64,000 nucleotides of DNA from positions 153,000,684 to 153,064,683 of the forward strand of contig OZ018331.1 of assembly GCA_963969495.1 (NCBI GenBank). Direction: 5' to 3'. This document shows, in pieces, positions 1 through 8,598 of this stretch. The notes under the pieces are model-generated. The model was not told where the DNA came from. It ran no database searches and saw only the letters and a list, made by a program, of their open reading frames with translations. Every line of letters begins with the position of its first letter. Position 1 is the first letter of the stretch. The DNA comes from Ceratothoa steindachneri. Its lineage: Eukaryota; Arthropoda; Malacostraca; Isopoda; Cymothoidae. A program made the translations under genes and the position numbers.

Positions 1-59
1 AGAGGGGTCTTTATGTGGCGTTGAACCTTTGCGTGTTGACAAGGCAAACATGCGCGGGT

Positions 60-257
60 CTATTTGGCCACGGCAGCGTTCATACTTGGCCACACATAAC
101 GTTGTGTAATGAGCTTACGAGTTGCTCGAATGCCAGGATGGGAGAGACCATAAGTTTGGTCAAAAATTTGCCGACGGTAAACGAGAAGAATGAGTGGACG
201 AGGACAGTCAGGCAATGAATAGTCAACCAGGATGCGCCTGGACGGAATGTCCGGCAA
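60..257 (-). pseudogene. Integrase N-terminal HHCC zinc-finger relic (copy 1)
   Basis: Minus strand. GLSHPGIRATRKLITQRYVWP is the His-containing first half of an integrase HHCC zinc-binding domain in Ty3/gypsy elements. It is in the correct position after RNase H. The Cys pair and catalytic core are not in the window or are not legible. Confidence 0.7.
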
Positions 258-299
258 GTCGATTTCGCGAACGACGAGTTGAGAAGAGTGACGCAGTGT

Positions 300-940
300 A
301 TGCGTGTCTTCATATTATTCTTTTGCGAGCGCTATTATCGCATGATCGATACGCGCAGTGTGGGAGAGTTGCGTTCCAGAAATCGATGAAATGCGAGAGA
401 GAGGCTCCGGAAGAACGTTTGATGAACCAGCAACGCGTCGAATATCGTTTGTCATCTGCAGGGTGAAGTCAAAATGACCGGAATTAACAGCAGAGTGCAC
501 AGCAGGGGTGCTACTAACGGCAAGCGCACCAACCAACGTCTTATGGTTGGTAAAAACACGCCCTTCCAAATATTGGTAGAAGTGGCGGAGGGCGAGTAAA
601 CACTAAGGAGTTCGCTGGAAAACATACTGTACCTCTGTTGAGAAGGAATAAGTGCTTTGGAGAAGAATACCAGCGGTTGCCAAGAGTCACCAACCTTCTG
701 TTGCAACGTCGCACCAACATGAGTAGCGGACGCATCCGAAGCAACGCTTATGGAAGCTCCTAGGCAAGGATGGGCCAGAGAAACTGCGGAAGCTATAGCC
801 TCTTTCGTGCGAGAGATAACCTCGCATGCTTCGGAAAACCAGGATAGAGGAATGTTCTTCTTGGATTGTGAAAGTAGATCGTAGAGAGGTTGCACGATGT
901 TAGAAATGTTGGGAATGAATCTGTGGTAAAAGTTTACCAT
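300..940 (-). pseudogene. RNase H region (copy 1)
   Basis: Minus strand. The MVNFYHRFIPN connection motif is followed by an SVASDASATHVGATLQQ block (RNase H first Asp) and SKALIPSQQRYSMFSSELL (catalytic Glu block). After a frame change comes TNHKTLVGAL and VAGSSNVLPEPLSR, the usual G-x-N-x-x-AD-x-LSR end of Ty3/gypsy RNase H with substitutions (PEP for ADx). Several frame breaks make it nonfunctional. Confidence 0.8.
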
Positions 941-1700
941 ACCACAAAATCTACGGAGTTGCTTGAGTGAAGAAGGTGGGGGAAAATTCCGTATAATTGC
1001 AACTTTATCCTCGAGAGGACGTATTCCGTCAAGGGAAATGTAGTGTTCCCAAAAAGAGAGTTGCGTGACACCAAGAAGACACTAAAAGTGTTGCGTACGA
1101 TACCATACTCTTTTAAACGAGCGAAAACCTGACGAAGGTTAGAGAGATGTTCCTTTAAAGACATAGAGGCTATCAGGAGGTCGCCTATGTAGCAAAATAC
1201 GAAGGGGGGGCCTCTCAGAACCTGATCTATAAAAAAATGGAGGGTCTGACCCCTGTTACGAAGACCGTAAGGCATTCGCTTAATGATGAAGGAACCGAAT
1301 GGCGTACATAGCCGTCTTTGGGACGTCATCTAGATGAATAGGGATTTGGTTGAAAGCACGAACCAAATCGAGCAGAAGAAAAGATTGAACCACCGAAAAA
1401 AGCAGAATTAAAATTAGACAGGTCAGGAAGAGGATATCTATCTGTAATGGTACAAGCATTGAGTCGCCTATAATCACGCACAGCCCTGAACTCACCCGGC
1501 GTAGACTTTGGCACTACGTGAAGCGGTGAAGCCCAAGGAGAGGTAGATAAAAAAAAGCTATTTCGGCCTCCACCATAAACTTGAACTCCTGCTTTATTAG
1601 AGCAAGTATATCCGAGGCCAGTCGACGGGGGTGTGAGAATAGAGGCCCTGCTGTCGTCTCTATCCTATGAACCACATCGTGCTTGATAAGCCTGTCCTTT
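940..1700 (-). pseudogene. Reverse transcriptase relic (copy 1)
   Basis: Minus strand. In shifting frames one reads the VHRIETTAGP linker, FRAVRDYRRLNA, RAFNQIPIHLDD, the MPYGL(R)N motif and FCYIGDLLIAS. The last is the palm active-site box, which is normally Y-[IVLM]-DD. Here the first Asp is Gly (YIGD), so the polymerase would be dead even without the frameshifts. Family assignment is supported by collinearity with the protease upstream and RNase H downstream. Confidence 0.85.
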
Positions 1701-1712
1701 GAAGGTAGCAGA

Positions 1713-2270
1713 CTAAAGCCAGGAAATTCCCGCAGGAGTTGTTGGAAGTGTGGAGCTGTTGTAGGGAGACGAATGAACAGACAAGAGAGAACTCTGAGCA
1801 GGAAAAAAAAACGAACCAGAAACGGTCAGAATAGTGGTTCTGTCGACAAGCTTGCGATTGCGAGAATCGACCAAAAGGTCGTGAGCCGAAAGAAAATCGA
1901 GGCCCAAAATTGGGATGTTAACCTCGGCGATGATGAAGGTCCAGTGAAAAACACGACGTAACTCAAGAGAGAGCTCGAGGTTACGCCTTCCATATGTCAT
2001 TATATCCGAAGAGTTATCGGCTTTAAGGACAAGGAGAGCTCGAGGTTACGCCTTCCATATGTCCTTATATCCGAAGAGTTAGCGGCTTTAAGAACAAGGT
2101 TAGACAGGCAAGTTTTGTCGTACGGAGAGGTTGGAATGACACTGCATTGAGCACCGGTGTAAACCAAAAGGAAAAACAAGAAAGTGGGTCGTAAAGACTA
2201 AAGGCAGGATCGATCTGAGAAAAAACTGAGCTTGCACAGGTGATAAACCCACGAATCACTTGCGTTTTTA
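1713..2270 (-). pseudogene. Retroviral-type aspartic protease relic (copy 1)
   Basis: Minus strand. 2259-2065 matches the FS.YDPLS.FSF start of the family protease, but the DTG active site is mutated. 2000-1713 holds TYGRRNLELS and ILGLDFLSAHDLLVDSR, the C-terminal protease block seen in the other copies. A 65-bp tandem duplication (1971-2035 and 2036-2100) shifts the frame between the two halves. Nonfunctional. Confidence 0.8.
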
Positions 2271-2277
2271 GTTTAAA
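2271..2277 (-). promoter_or_regulatory. Candidate -1 ribosomal frameshift heptamer TTTAAAC (copy 1)
   Basis: The minus strand reads TTTAAAC followed by TAA. In pol phase it is TTT-AAA-CTA; in gag phase it is nCT-TTA-AAC-TAA. This is the X_XXY_YYZ slippery arrangement ending one codon before a gag-phase stop. The same heptamer in the same phase is at 19440 and 27714. Confidence 0.55.
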
Positions 2278-2280
2278 GGA

Positions 2281-3091
2281 TTATGCTGTGCTGATGAGCT
2301 TGAAATTTGGGTAAGAGAGCCCGTAGAGGTTTTGCTGATTTTGCGCGTTTGAGGTCGGTGAAGAAGTTGGGGGTGACTTACGTTCGAGTTCTGGTCGGTT
2401 GTATAAAGACTCCCTCGGTAAACGAACCTGTGAAATAGACACATTTGAACATGGTTCTTGAGAGATTGAAATAGTTCCCCAGCTTATGTATGGATTATTG
2501 AACAACTCATCGGCTGCCTTTGCCCTTTTCTCCACATTAGTGGGTGATGTCATTATGATGAATGGCCTAATATTTCCACCAATCCCACGCATAAATATTT
2601 CTGTGAACAGGGAGTGTAAAAATTATAACTGAGCTCCCTTAGTTCGAATTAAGTCTTTTAGATGCTCCAGAAATCGTGTAGGACGCCGGTCACCCATTTT
2701 CTTGAGTATATAATAGCATCATTAGATATTAGACTTGCGATCTCCCAAACTCTTCCCTAAAAGCCTCCTTTAAATTGTCTCACGCCCAAATTCTACCACT
2801 TTCTAGCAAGATGTTTTAAAAAAAACGAAAAGATACTTAATGGTAAATTTTGAGAGATGCAGTAAATCCGGTTTTGTTCAGAGATGGCGTAAGGCAATCA
2901 TTATAATCTCTCCAATTTCTAACCAGGCAATGGGGTTGCCTGAATCATATTTTGGGAGGACAATCGAGAGAGGAAAGAATAGAGATCGATCTTCTTGCAT
3001 GCAGGACGAATGATTGAGGATGCTTGCGGAAGTAACATTAGAGAAACTCGTATCGGTAGAAGCAGTGAGCCAGCCTGCGATGTCGTAATGG
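2281..3091 (-). pseudogene. gag relic of CsRn1-like copy 1
   Basis: The N-terminal part (about 3060-2880) carries the LP.Y.S.NPIAW motif that aligns with LPPFNSQNPIGWW of the copy at 26436. The segment 2592-2281 contains an NVE..AKAADELFNNP stretch matching the copy at 26935. The region between needs frame changes. The CHCC finger of the family is missing: the reading jumps directly into the protease-frame segment YGLSYPNFKL, which indicates an internal deletion joining the gag frame and the pol frame. Confidence 0.7.
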
Positions 3092-4288
3092 TGTGAAATG
3101 TCACCATTACGATGAAATTCTAATCTCTGTAGTCGGGAAAATGATAGCCGAAAGTTCCCACCCGCATCGTTGGAGTCGATTAAGACCGGTGTCGGGCGAC
3201 AAAAGCTAATCCCTCTCGGAGCCGGAAGCTTTCTCTCAGACATCTGTGCCTTCCAGCAATTGAGCATCAAAAAATGGCCGTCACATAAATACCCTGGGTT
3301 TTTTCAAAGATTAGCAGATTGAGTTTGAGATCTCGTCGCCTTCGGTTCAGATCGTGAATCTGTTTCCCCAACTCCCTGGTATTCGCGTATACTATCGAGG
3401 TTGGATCTCATCAGGCAGATTCATCTCTTTTGTGAAGGCTTACTCTGTTCAGAGCAAAGCCTCGAATCGTTTTATCCCCAAAGGACTGGTCGGGATTCTC
3501 CTCGTCTCATCAGAACTCCCGTTCAAGGATCTCCAATTTCCAGTGTGAGATTTCGCGCCGAGCCGCGTCAGAGTCTCGATTTTTGGAGGCTGCACTTCTC
3601 TGGAGCAGAAGTTCCTTCGTTCGTCTTCAAGGAGGATCGTGAACTCGTCTCTGCCCCCCCCCCATCCCCTTCATCCTCATCACCATCAGGATATTCGGCC
3701 GAAAACCACGACCATTTTCCGCCTTCATTCCCCCGCGCCGTCTCGCTAAAGGAGCCCCCTTCCTCGAGCAATCCCTTTAAGGTAAAACGATTGCATTCCC
3801 CGTTAATCGACCCGCTTTCCGACTTTTAAATATTCCTTCTGTATAACTGATTTATAGTATCCCATTTAAAAGCTAATTAACAAGTAATGAACGTTACCCG
3901 ATTGCAAATTTTATATAGTCTGTCAGTATTATCCTTATTTACATTTCCTATATTTCCCATATGTATATATTTGTTAACTAGTGATATATTAAAAATTATA
4001 TTTTTGGTTTTCACTCTTTAAATATATCCTTGAACTGCAACTTGGTAAACTCATTAAACGCTATCAGCCCCTGTAGTGAATCGCACTATTATACCTCGTA
4101 ATCAACGGATTACTTTTACGAAGTGAACATACTTATACGTAGCAAAGGACGCGTACGTACATTAGAGGATATATGTGTATGTAACTGTATATATACATAT
4201 TCTCGTGGCTTTTATCTCTTTCTCCCAACCAATAGAAACATATATGTATATATAGACGTATTGTCTGGGGAGTGGCCAATTCCTCGAC

Positions 4289-4289
<1 letters not shown>
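3092..4289 (+). repeat. 5' LTR of element C (inferred boundaries)
   Basis: Starts TGTGAAATGTCACC, resembling the start of LTR A (TGTAAGGGAATGGTCAC on its sense strand), and ends CTCGACA, like the CGACA ends of LTRs A and B. A TATA-like cacataaata lies near 3272. Directly downstream are an (AT)n spacer and a TGGTGTCAGG primer-binding-like site. Contains a good nested hairpin at 3436-3462 (AGGCTT-CTCTG ... CAGAG-AAGCCT). ORFs inside (for example 3401-3829) are not believed to be genes. The 5' edge is deduced by similarity, not by a TSD. Confidence 0.55.

Positions 4290-4290
<1 letters not shown>

Positions 4291-4374
<84 letters not shown>
4291..4374. repeat. (TA)n microsatellite in LTR-PBS spacer of element C
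   Basis: Uninterrupted TA dinucleotides. It lies between the LTR end CGACA (4289) and the TGGTGTCAGG box (4383). Elements A and B have only a short TATAATAAAAG-type spacer at this position. Confidence 0.95.
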
Positions 4375-4377
<3 letters not shown>

Positions 4378-4382
4378 AATTC

Positions 4383-4400
4383 TGGTGTCAGGTTTATTGG
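4383..4400 (+). promoter_or_regulatory. Candidate primer-binding site of element C
   Basis: TGGTGTCAGG matches the sites just outside the LTRs of A (8578-8587, minus) and B (35406-35415, minus). It begins TGG, as expected for complementarity to a tRNA CCA end. The primer tRNA is not identified. Confidence 0.5.
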
Positions 4401-4709
4401 GTTAATTTAGGACCCCTTTCGTTTTTAAGTTCCTCATGTGAATTAACAGAAAATTTACCAAGTTGGGTCATGTTTATTTAAAGATAGGAAATTTGTTTTC
4501 TAATTGTTTTTGTTTTATTTTGAGTAATCAGTCTTTTTTGGTGCTCATGAGGCCATATATAGTAACAAGCCATTTTTTTTGTGTATGATTTGAGAGAAAA
4601 TATTTCAAACTCCCCTTCTTGTAATCCCCGTGCCGGATTAAGAGGTCCTACATCAGGTACTCATATAGGAATTAGTATATTTTTCTTAATTTATTGCTTT
4701 GGTCTGTGT
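4401..4709 (+). other. Leader of element C, interrupted by element A
   Basis: No ORF. A+T-rich sequence ending in a short GT run. It is collinear with 10412-10529, which leads into the element C gag start at 10530. The two halves are separated by element A with a GTGTG target duplication. Confidence 0.5.
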
Positions 4710-5236
4710 GTGTGTGTCGTAGAATTCTTTCTGCTAAGAACCCTACTGACCTGACCTCTGACACCTCTTTTATTTAGTTAGTGTCGTAGAATGTCCCTCC
4801 TTTTTGTTCTATTCTAAGAGTGCTAAGAGTGTCTAATTATTGATATTATAAGAATATCTTAAAGAAAAGAGCCTTTACCAAACACGTCAGGATATAAAAG
4901 AAACGCCCACTAATTCACAAAATAAACTTATATTTTATCTTTAACCATTGAATACACAACCTTTCTACTTTAACTACAGCAATACTCTAAATATTATTAT
5001 AAACAAGAATTAATTAAATTAGTTGACCCACAAAATTAAGTTCACGTTTTCTCTAGACAAAACAATAATATTAGAATTAGGCTTACGGACTCGTGGAGTT
5101 TAAAGGGCCTCAGAAATATTTACACTTGACGCGTGTAGATGGGCGGAATTCCACGGTCGTCTTGGCGAGGGTAGCCGCTGGGGGGTCCACACGTTCTTCC
5201 GGGGGGGGGGGATTCTTCAAGGACGAGAATCAATAC

Positions 5237-5681
5237 GGTGCTCTATGCAACACCCAGGTAGTCGTGGTCTCTCTGGCGAGAGTGAGTTGAACTTGGTTCT
5301 TGAATCAAGCTTACTTGGAGTGCGGTGTGATCACCGAGTAACGAGCTCGAGGAGGAGCTTTTTCTTCGTTACTAATTTCCTTATGGACGAGGACTGAACT
5401 CGGGGAGGGTCTTCTTCACGGGCGAGGATGACGGAGGGGGGTTTCTCTGGCGAGAATAAGTTACTTACAGTTTGGTGTGGCCACCGAATAACGGGCTCGA
5501 GGGGGAGCCTTTTCCTTCTTCTTCTTAATTCCTCAAAGACGAGGAATACCTCTGGTGTTTAATGTGCACCAGGATATGAGGAATCTCTCTGGCGAGAGTA
5601 AGTCGAACTTGCCAAAGTTCACTTATTGTTTGGTTTGACAACCAGGGACTTAGCTCAAGGATGAGCTTTTTCTTAGTCCCT
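5237..5681 (-). other. Hairpin array in LTR A leader (three related modules)
   Basis: Repeated short perfect inverted repeats. CTCTC-TGGC-GAGAG occurs at 5269-5282 and 5585-5598. A GGTG-type tetraloop stem occurs at 5323-5336 (CGGTG/CACCG), 5474-5485 (GGTG/CACC) and 5632-5643 (GGTT/AACC). An inner stem occurs at 5344-5359 (AGCTC/GAGCT), 5494-5509 (GGCTC/GAGCC) and 5652-5667 (AGCTC/GAGCT). An outer stem occurs at 5337-5373 (AGTAACGA/TCGTTACT) and 5644-5681 (AGGGACT/AGTCCCT). Paired bases change together between modules. The array is duplicated in the other LTR (offset about 3887). Confidence 0.75.
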
Positions 5682-5755
5682 TAAGGTAGGTAGCCCTGCC
5701 TCTCTTGCAGGGTGCTTCTTGGTCTGGCGACACAAGTAAACTACCTCTCCAGTCT

Positions 5756-6007
5756 CGGTAGCTCGGTTGGGGATCCGAGGACTTCGTCACCTAGAGACTG
5801 ACGTATACTACCAATCCAGTCTAGGTAGCCCGGTTGGGGATCAGAGGACTTCGTCACCTGGCCTGACGTATACTACCAATCCAGTCTAGGTAGCTCGGTT
5901 TTGGATCCGAGGACTTCGTCACCTGGCCTGACGTATACTACCAATCCAGTCTAGGTAGCTCGGTTTTGGATCCGAGGACTTCGTCACCTGGCCTGACGTA
6001 TACTACC
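5756..6007. repeat. Four tandem about 65-bp repeats in LTR A (left copy)
   Basis: Units share the core gaggacttcgtcacctg and gacgtatactacc and start at GGTAGCTCGG or GGTAGCCCGG. The same array is in the other LTR at about 9643-9894. On the element's sense strand it lies just downstream of the TATA-like box. Confidence 0.9.
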
Positions 6008-6519
6008 TCGATTTTCCTCAGAGTTCCTCATTTATACCTCGCACCCCCACTGGGGGTGGTAAGGGGGGGAGAGGGGCTTGAGGACGGCCCCAGGAGAGTT
6101 CTTTTTTTCAAACGGTCTTTCCCACGAAGTCAAACATCGGCTCCTCGTTAACCATCGAGGTTGGGAGAAAACCGTCTCCAATTTCTTTGTTCGACCTGAA
6201 ACTGGATCTCACTCTCCTGGGGGAAGATCTTACCTTTTTGACCTTTAGGGTCTTACATGGCAACGAGTTATGCCACCCTCTGGTCAAACTTTCGACTCGC
6301 CGATGCCTGGGGCGGATGTCCTTGCGGTAACCACCGCCTAGGGACTGCATCACGAGTGAACGATGGGGGGGGGGGTGACCTCTTTCATGGCACGGTCTGG
6401 GGCAGTGCTGCGGTCACGCTGGACCCGCCGATGCCTTCGGCCGGATGTCTTTGCGGTGACCGCCTTGGAACTGCACCAAGAGTGAACGAGGGGGGGGGGG
6501 AAGTGACCATTCCCTTACA

Positions 6520-6866
6520 CACCTCCCACCGAAGAAAATAATGGGGGGGCGGGGGATGCTCCCGGGAACTCAAAACAACTTACTCAACCTAGTCGAGCTT
6601 AGCAAAGTTGTATTTCTTTGAGCCCTCCCTTACATTAAGTTTCCTTACATATGAGCGCCCACGCGCGCGTTTACACAGGCAATGTGTCGAGCTAGACACT
6701 CGATTTACAATTTTACATGAACATAACAAAACCTTAATTCATCGATTACCCATAAAAAAAAAACAACAAAACAAGCTACTTCCTTACATTTCTAAGTTTT
6801 TGAGAACTTAATTCCTACCGATAAATATTTACACGAACAACAACTGAAAACATGGTTTCACGCTCA
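6520..6866 (-). other. Element A 3' untranslated region with polypurine tract
   Basis: The minus strand immediately before the 3' LTR reads GGTGGGAGGTG, a purine-rich plus-strand priming tract, preceded by a C-run. The rest holds no ORF that I can support. Confidence 0.6.
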
Positions 6867-8279
6867 TTAGGTGCTGAAATAACCCTCAATGGTATTTCGT
6901 CTCCGCCTATAGAGCAGCTGTCCTTTATCGGCTCCTTTGAGGTAGCTGATCCTAAAATGGTGCTCTGTGACCATTATTCTACCGCGCCTGAGTCGGCCAT
7001 TCGGGTTATCGAGTCTACCCCAGTATGTTACTAAATGGTAGCGGTATTTTAACCTACTCGACTTACCCATATTATGGTACTTGACTACATTTAAATTGAA
7101 CATTAAGGCTTGAGCGGCCTGTTGCAGCGGGGCATAATTGATGGGAGCGTAGGTCCCATAGCTCTCCTTTAACCAGGTACACGGGAAGATCGTGTCTGGG
7201 TTCGATCTTTGGGGATCGAGAAAACTTTTCCCAGCGAGGTCGTTAATGGGCTTGGCGCTCACTACGACTTGGCGATTTAGCGGTAACTCCGTGGACGTTC
7301 CGTTCGGGGAGGAGACTACTAGGAGTAGGGGATACTCATCCGCGTCTACCATTTGACTAGTCTTACCTGGGTGCATAGCCATAGCACCTCTTTCCTCCTT
7401 CCTTGTCAACTCATTTGACTCACTTCTCTTAGTAGGTAGTTCCTCAGGTACACCTGCTCGTACCTCTACCCTACCTTCTTCTTCTTCCCAGATAACCCCA
7501 TTTGGCTGGGTTCTCCTCGTAGGGTTTCCTTTAGGTACTCCTGCTGGTACCTCATCCCTACTTCCTACTTCTTCCATCGTTACCCCAATTGGCTGGGTTT
7601 CCCTCGATGGTCCTTTCTTAGGTCCAGGCCGGGCTCCAACTTCCTCGGCCTCTAGGAGATTCTCGATAGATGCTCTTTCGAGTGCGAGCAATCTTTCCTT
7701 TTCTTCTCTCTCTTCTCTTTCCGCTTGAGCACGTTCTATTTCCCTCTTCATTCTCCTTTCATCTATTTCTTTTTTAATCTTTATTCTCCTCTCTTTTGAC
7801 TCTTTTTCCATCTTCATTCTCCTTTCCTCGGCTTCTTGTTCTGCTTTCGCTATTTCGTTTTCCCGTTGAGTTCTTCTTTCTTCATCTTCCAGCTTTATCT
7901 TTAGTCTTCTTTCTTCATCTTCCATTTCTATCCTTATTCTGAATTCTTGTGCTTCTCTTTTCAACAATATTATTCTTTCGCTTGTTTTACCTCCTCTCAG
8001 CATTCTTCTTTCCTCTGTTTCTATTTTCCGCTGTATTCGGGATTCTTCACTATTCCGGTTCATCCATATTTCCATTAATTCACGTTCTCTTGTATCCTCT
8101 CTTATTATATCCTCTTTTTCTCTCTCAAACTTTATTAATTCTTGTTCCTTTTCTATATCCCAAATTCTTTCTTCTTCTACACAATCTATTCTTAATTCTG
8201 CCATGACGTAGTCATGCATTTCTGTGCCTTCAAGTCCCAGACTTTGGGCTTGTTGGTAAAATCTTTTGACTGGATCCAT
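6867..8279 (-). CDS. Gag-like coiled-coil protein of element A (470 aa)
   Basis: The only ORF of element A, uninterrupted from ATG (MDPVKRFYQQAQSLGL). Residues 1-25 share the F..Q...LGL...E...Y pattern with the starts of element B, C and D gags. Residues about 30-210 are a long Glu/Arg/Lys-rich coiled coil. Residues about 215-330 are a Pro/Glu-rich linker with repeated QPxGVxxEE-type units. The C-terminal about 130 residues are basic at the end, with no capsid block, no CCHC knuckle and no protease motif that I can recognise. It may assemble with, or be packaged by, gag of an autonomous relative; that is inference. An intact frame between near-identical LTRs fits a recently active element. 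Confidence 0.75.
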   Translation of the reverse strand: MDPVKRFYQQAQSLGLEGTEMHDYVMAELRIDCVEEERIWDIEKEQELIKFEREKEDIIREDTRERELMEIWMNRNSEESRIQRKIETEERRMLRGGKTSERIILLKREAQEFRIRIEMEDEERRLKIKLEDEERRTQRENEIAKAEQEAEERRMKMEKESKERRIKIKKEIDERRMKREIERAQAEREEREEKERLLALERASIENLLEAEEVGARPGPKKGPSRETQPIGVTMEEVGSRDEVPAGVPKGNPTRRTQPNGVIWEEEEGRVEVRAGVPEELPTKRSESNELTRKEERGAMAMHPGKTSQMVDADEYPLLLVVSSPNGTSTELPLNRQVVVSAKPINDLAGKSFLDPQRSNPDTIFPCTWLKESYGTYAPINYAPLQQAAQALMFNLNVVKYHNMGKSSRLKYRYHLVTYWGRLDNPNGRLRRGRIMVTEHHFRISYLKGADKGQLLYRRRRNTIEGYFST

Positions 8280-8577
8280 TTCGTGTTGGTCCGTCGATTT
8301 TTCCTTTCTGTATTTTCAGATAATTATGCCGCCACTCACCAGGTAGCGCTCAGCATAACTTACCCTTAATCCCACTACTATGCTGATTGAAATATCACTC
8401 CCGACAACAAATTTACCACTTGACCTGCCAATTACCTTTATATTGTTACCACCCCTAACTCTACCAATTTTCCTCTCGTCAATTATTCTCTTGTTCCTGA
8501 TATTCCTTTACGTGTTGGCTCTTTCTTAATTAGACACTGCTGGGTTCTTTCTAATAACAACCTACAAAACCTCTAGA

Positions 8578-8587
8578 CCTGACACCA
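8578..8587 (-). promoter_or_regulatory. Primer-binding site candidate of element A
   Basis: Minus strand TGGTGTCAGG, followed by TCTAGAGG. It lies about 11 bp from the 5' LTR end. The surrounding about 60 bp is nearly the same as in element B (35366-35426). Confidence 0.6.
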
Positions 8588-8598
8588 CTTTTATTATA

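Larger units (their letters stand above)
60..3091 (-). mobile_element. CsRn1-like Ty3/gypsy retrotransposon, copy 1 (degenerate, runs off left edge)
   Basis: Reading on the minus strand from 3091 to 60 gives gag, protease, reverse transcriptase, RNase H and the integrase zinc-finger region in standard Ty3/gypsy order, all broken by stops and frameshifts. The protease and gag regions match the two plus-strand copies near 19-20 kb and 26-28 kb. The 5' side is cut at about 3091, where LTR-like sequence of element C begins. The 3' side is lost beyond the window edge. No LTR of its own is visible. Confidence 0.85.
4715..6519 (-). repeat. 3' LTR of element A
   Basis: TG...CA ends on the plus strand (TGTCGTAG ... 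CTTACA). Sense strand is minus: a TATA-like box lies near 6026-6034, then four tandem about 65-bp repeats (about 5756-6007), then a leader region of short hairpins (about 5230-5690). An older LTR boundary (TGTCGTAGAAT at 4782) preceded by a PBS-like sequence sits 67 bp inside the terminus. Confidence 0.93.

Noticed and set aside
3401..3829. 142-aa plus-strand ORF
   Set aside because: Lies wholly inside the inferred LTR of element C, is Ser/Pro-rich, has no motif and no homologous ORF in related LTRs.
3900..4060. Similarity between 3980-4040 and 23970-24015 (aaaattatatttttg ... ccttgaact)
   Set aside because: Short A+T-rich match around polyadenylation-like signals; consistent with related LTRs but too weak to use as evidence.
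5093..5290. ORFs duplicated at 8977-9177, 5966-6151/9853-10038, 6108-6353/9995-10240
   Set aside because: They recur because they are in both LTRs of element A; no coding signature.
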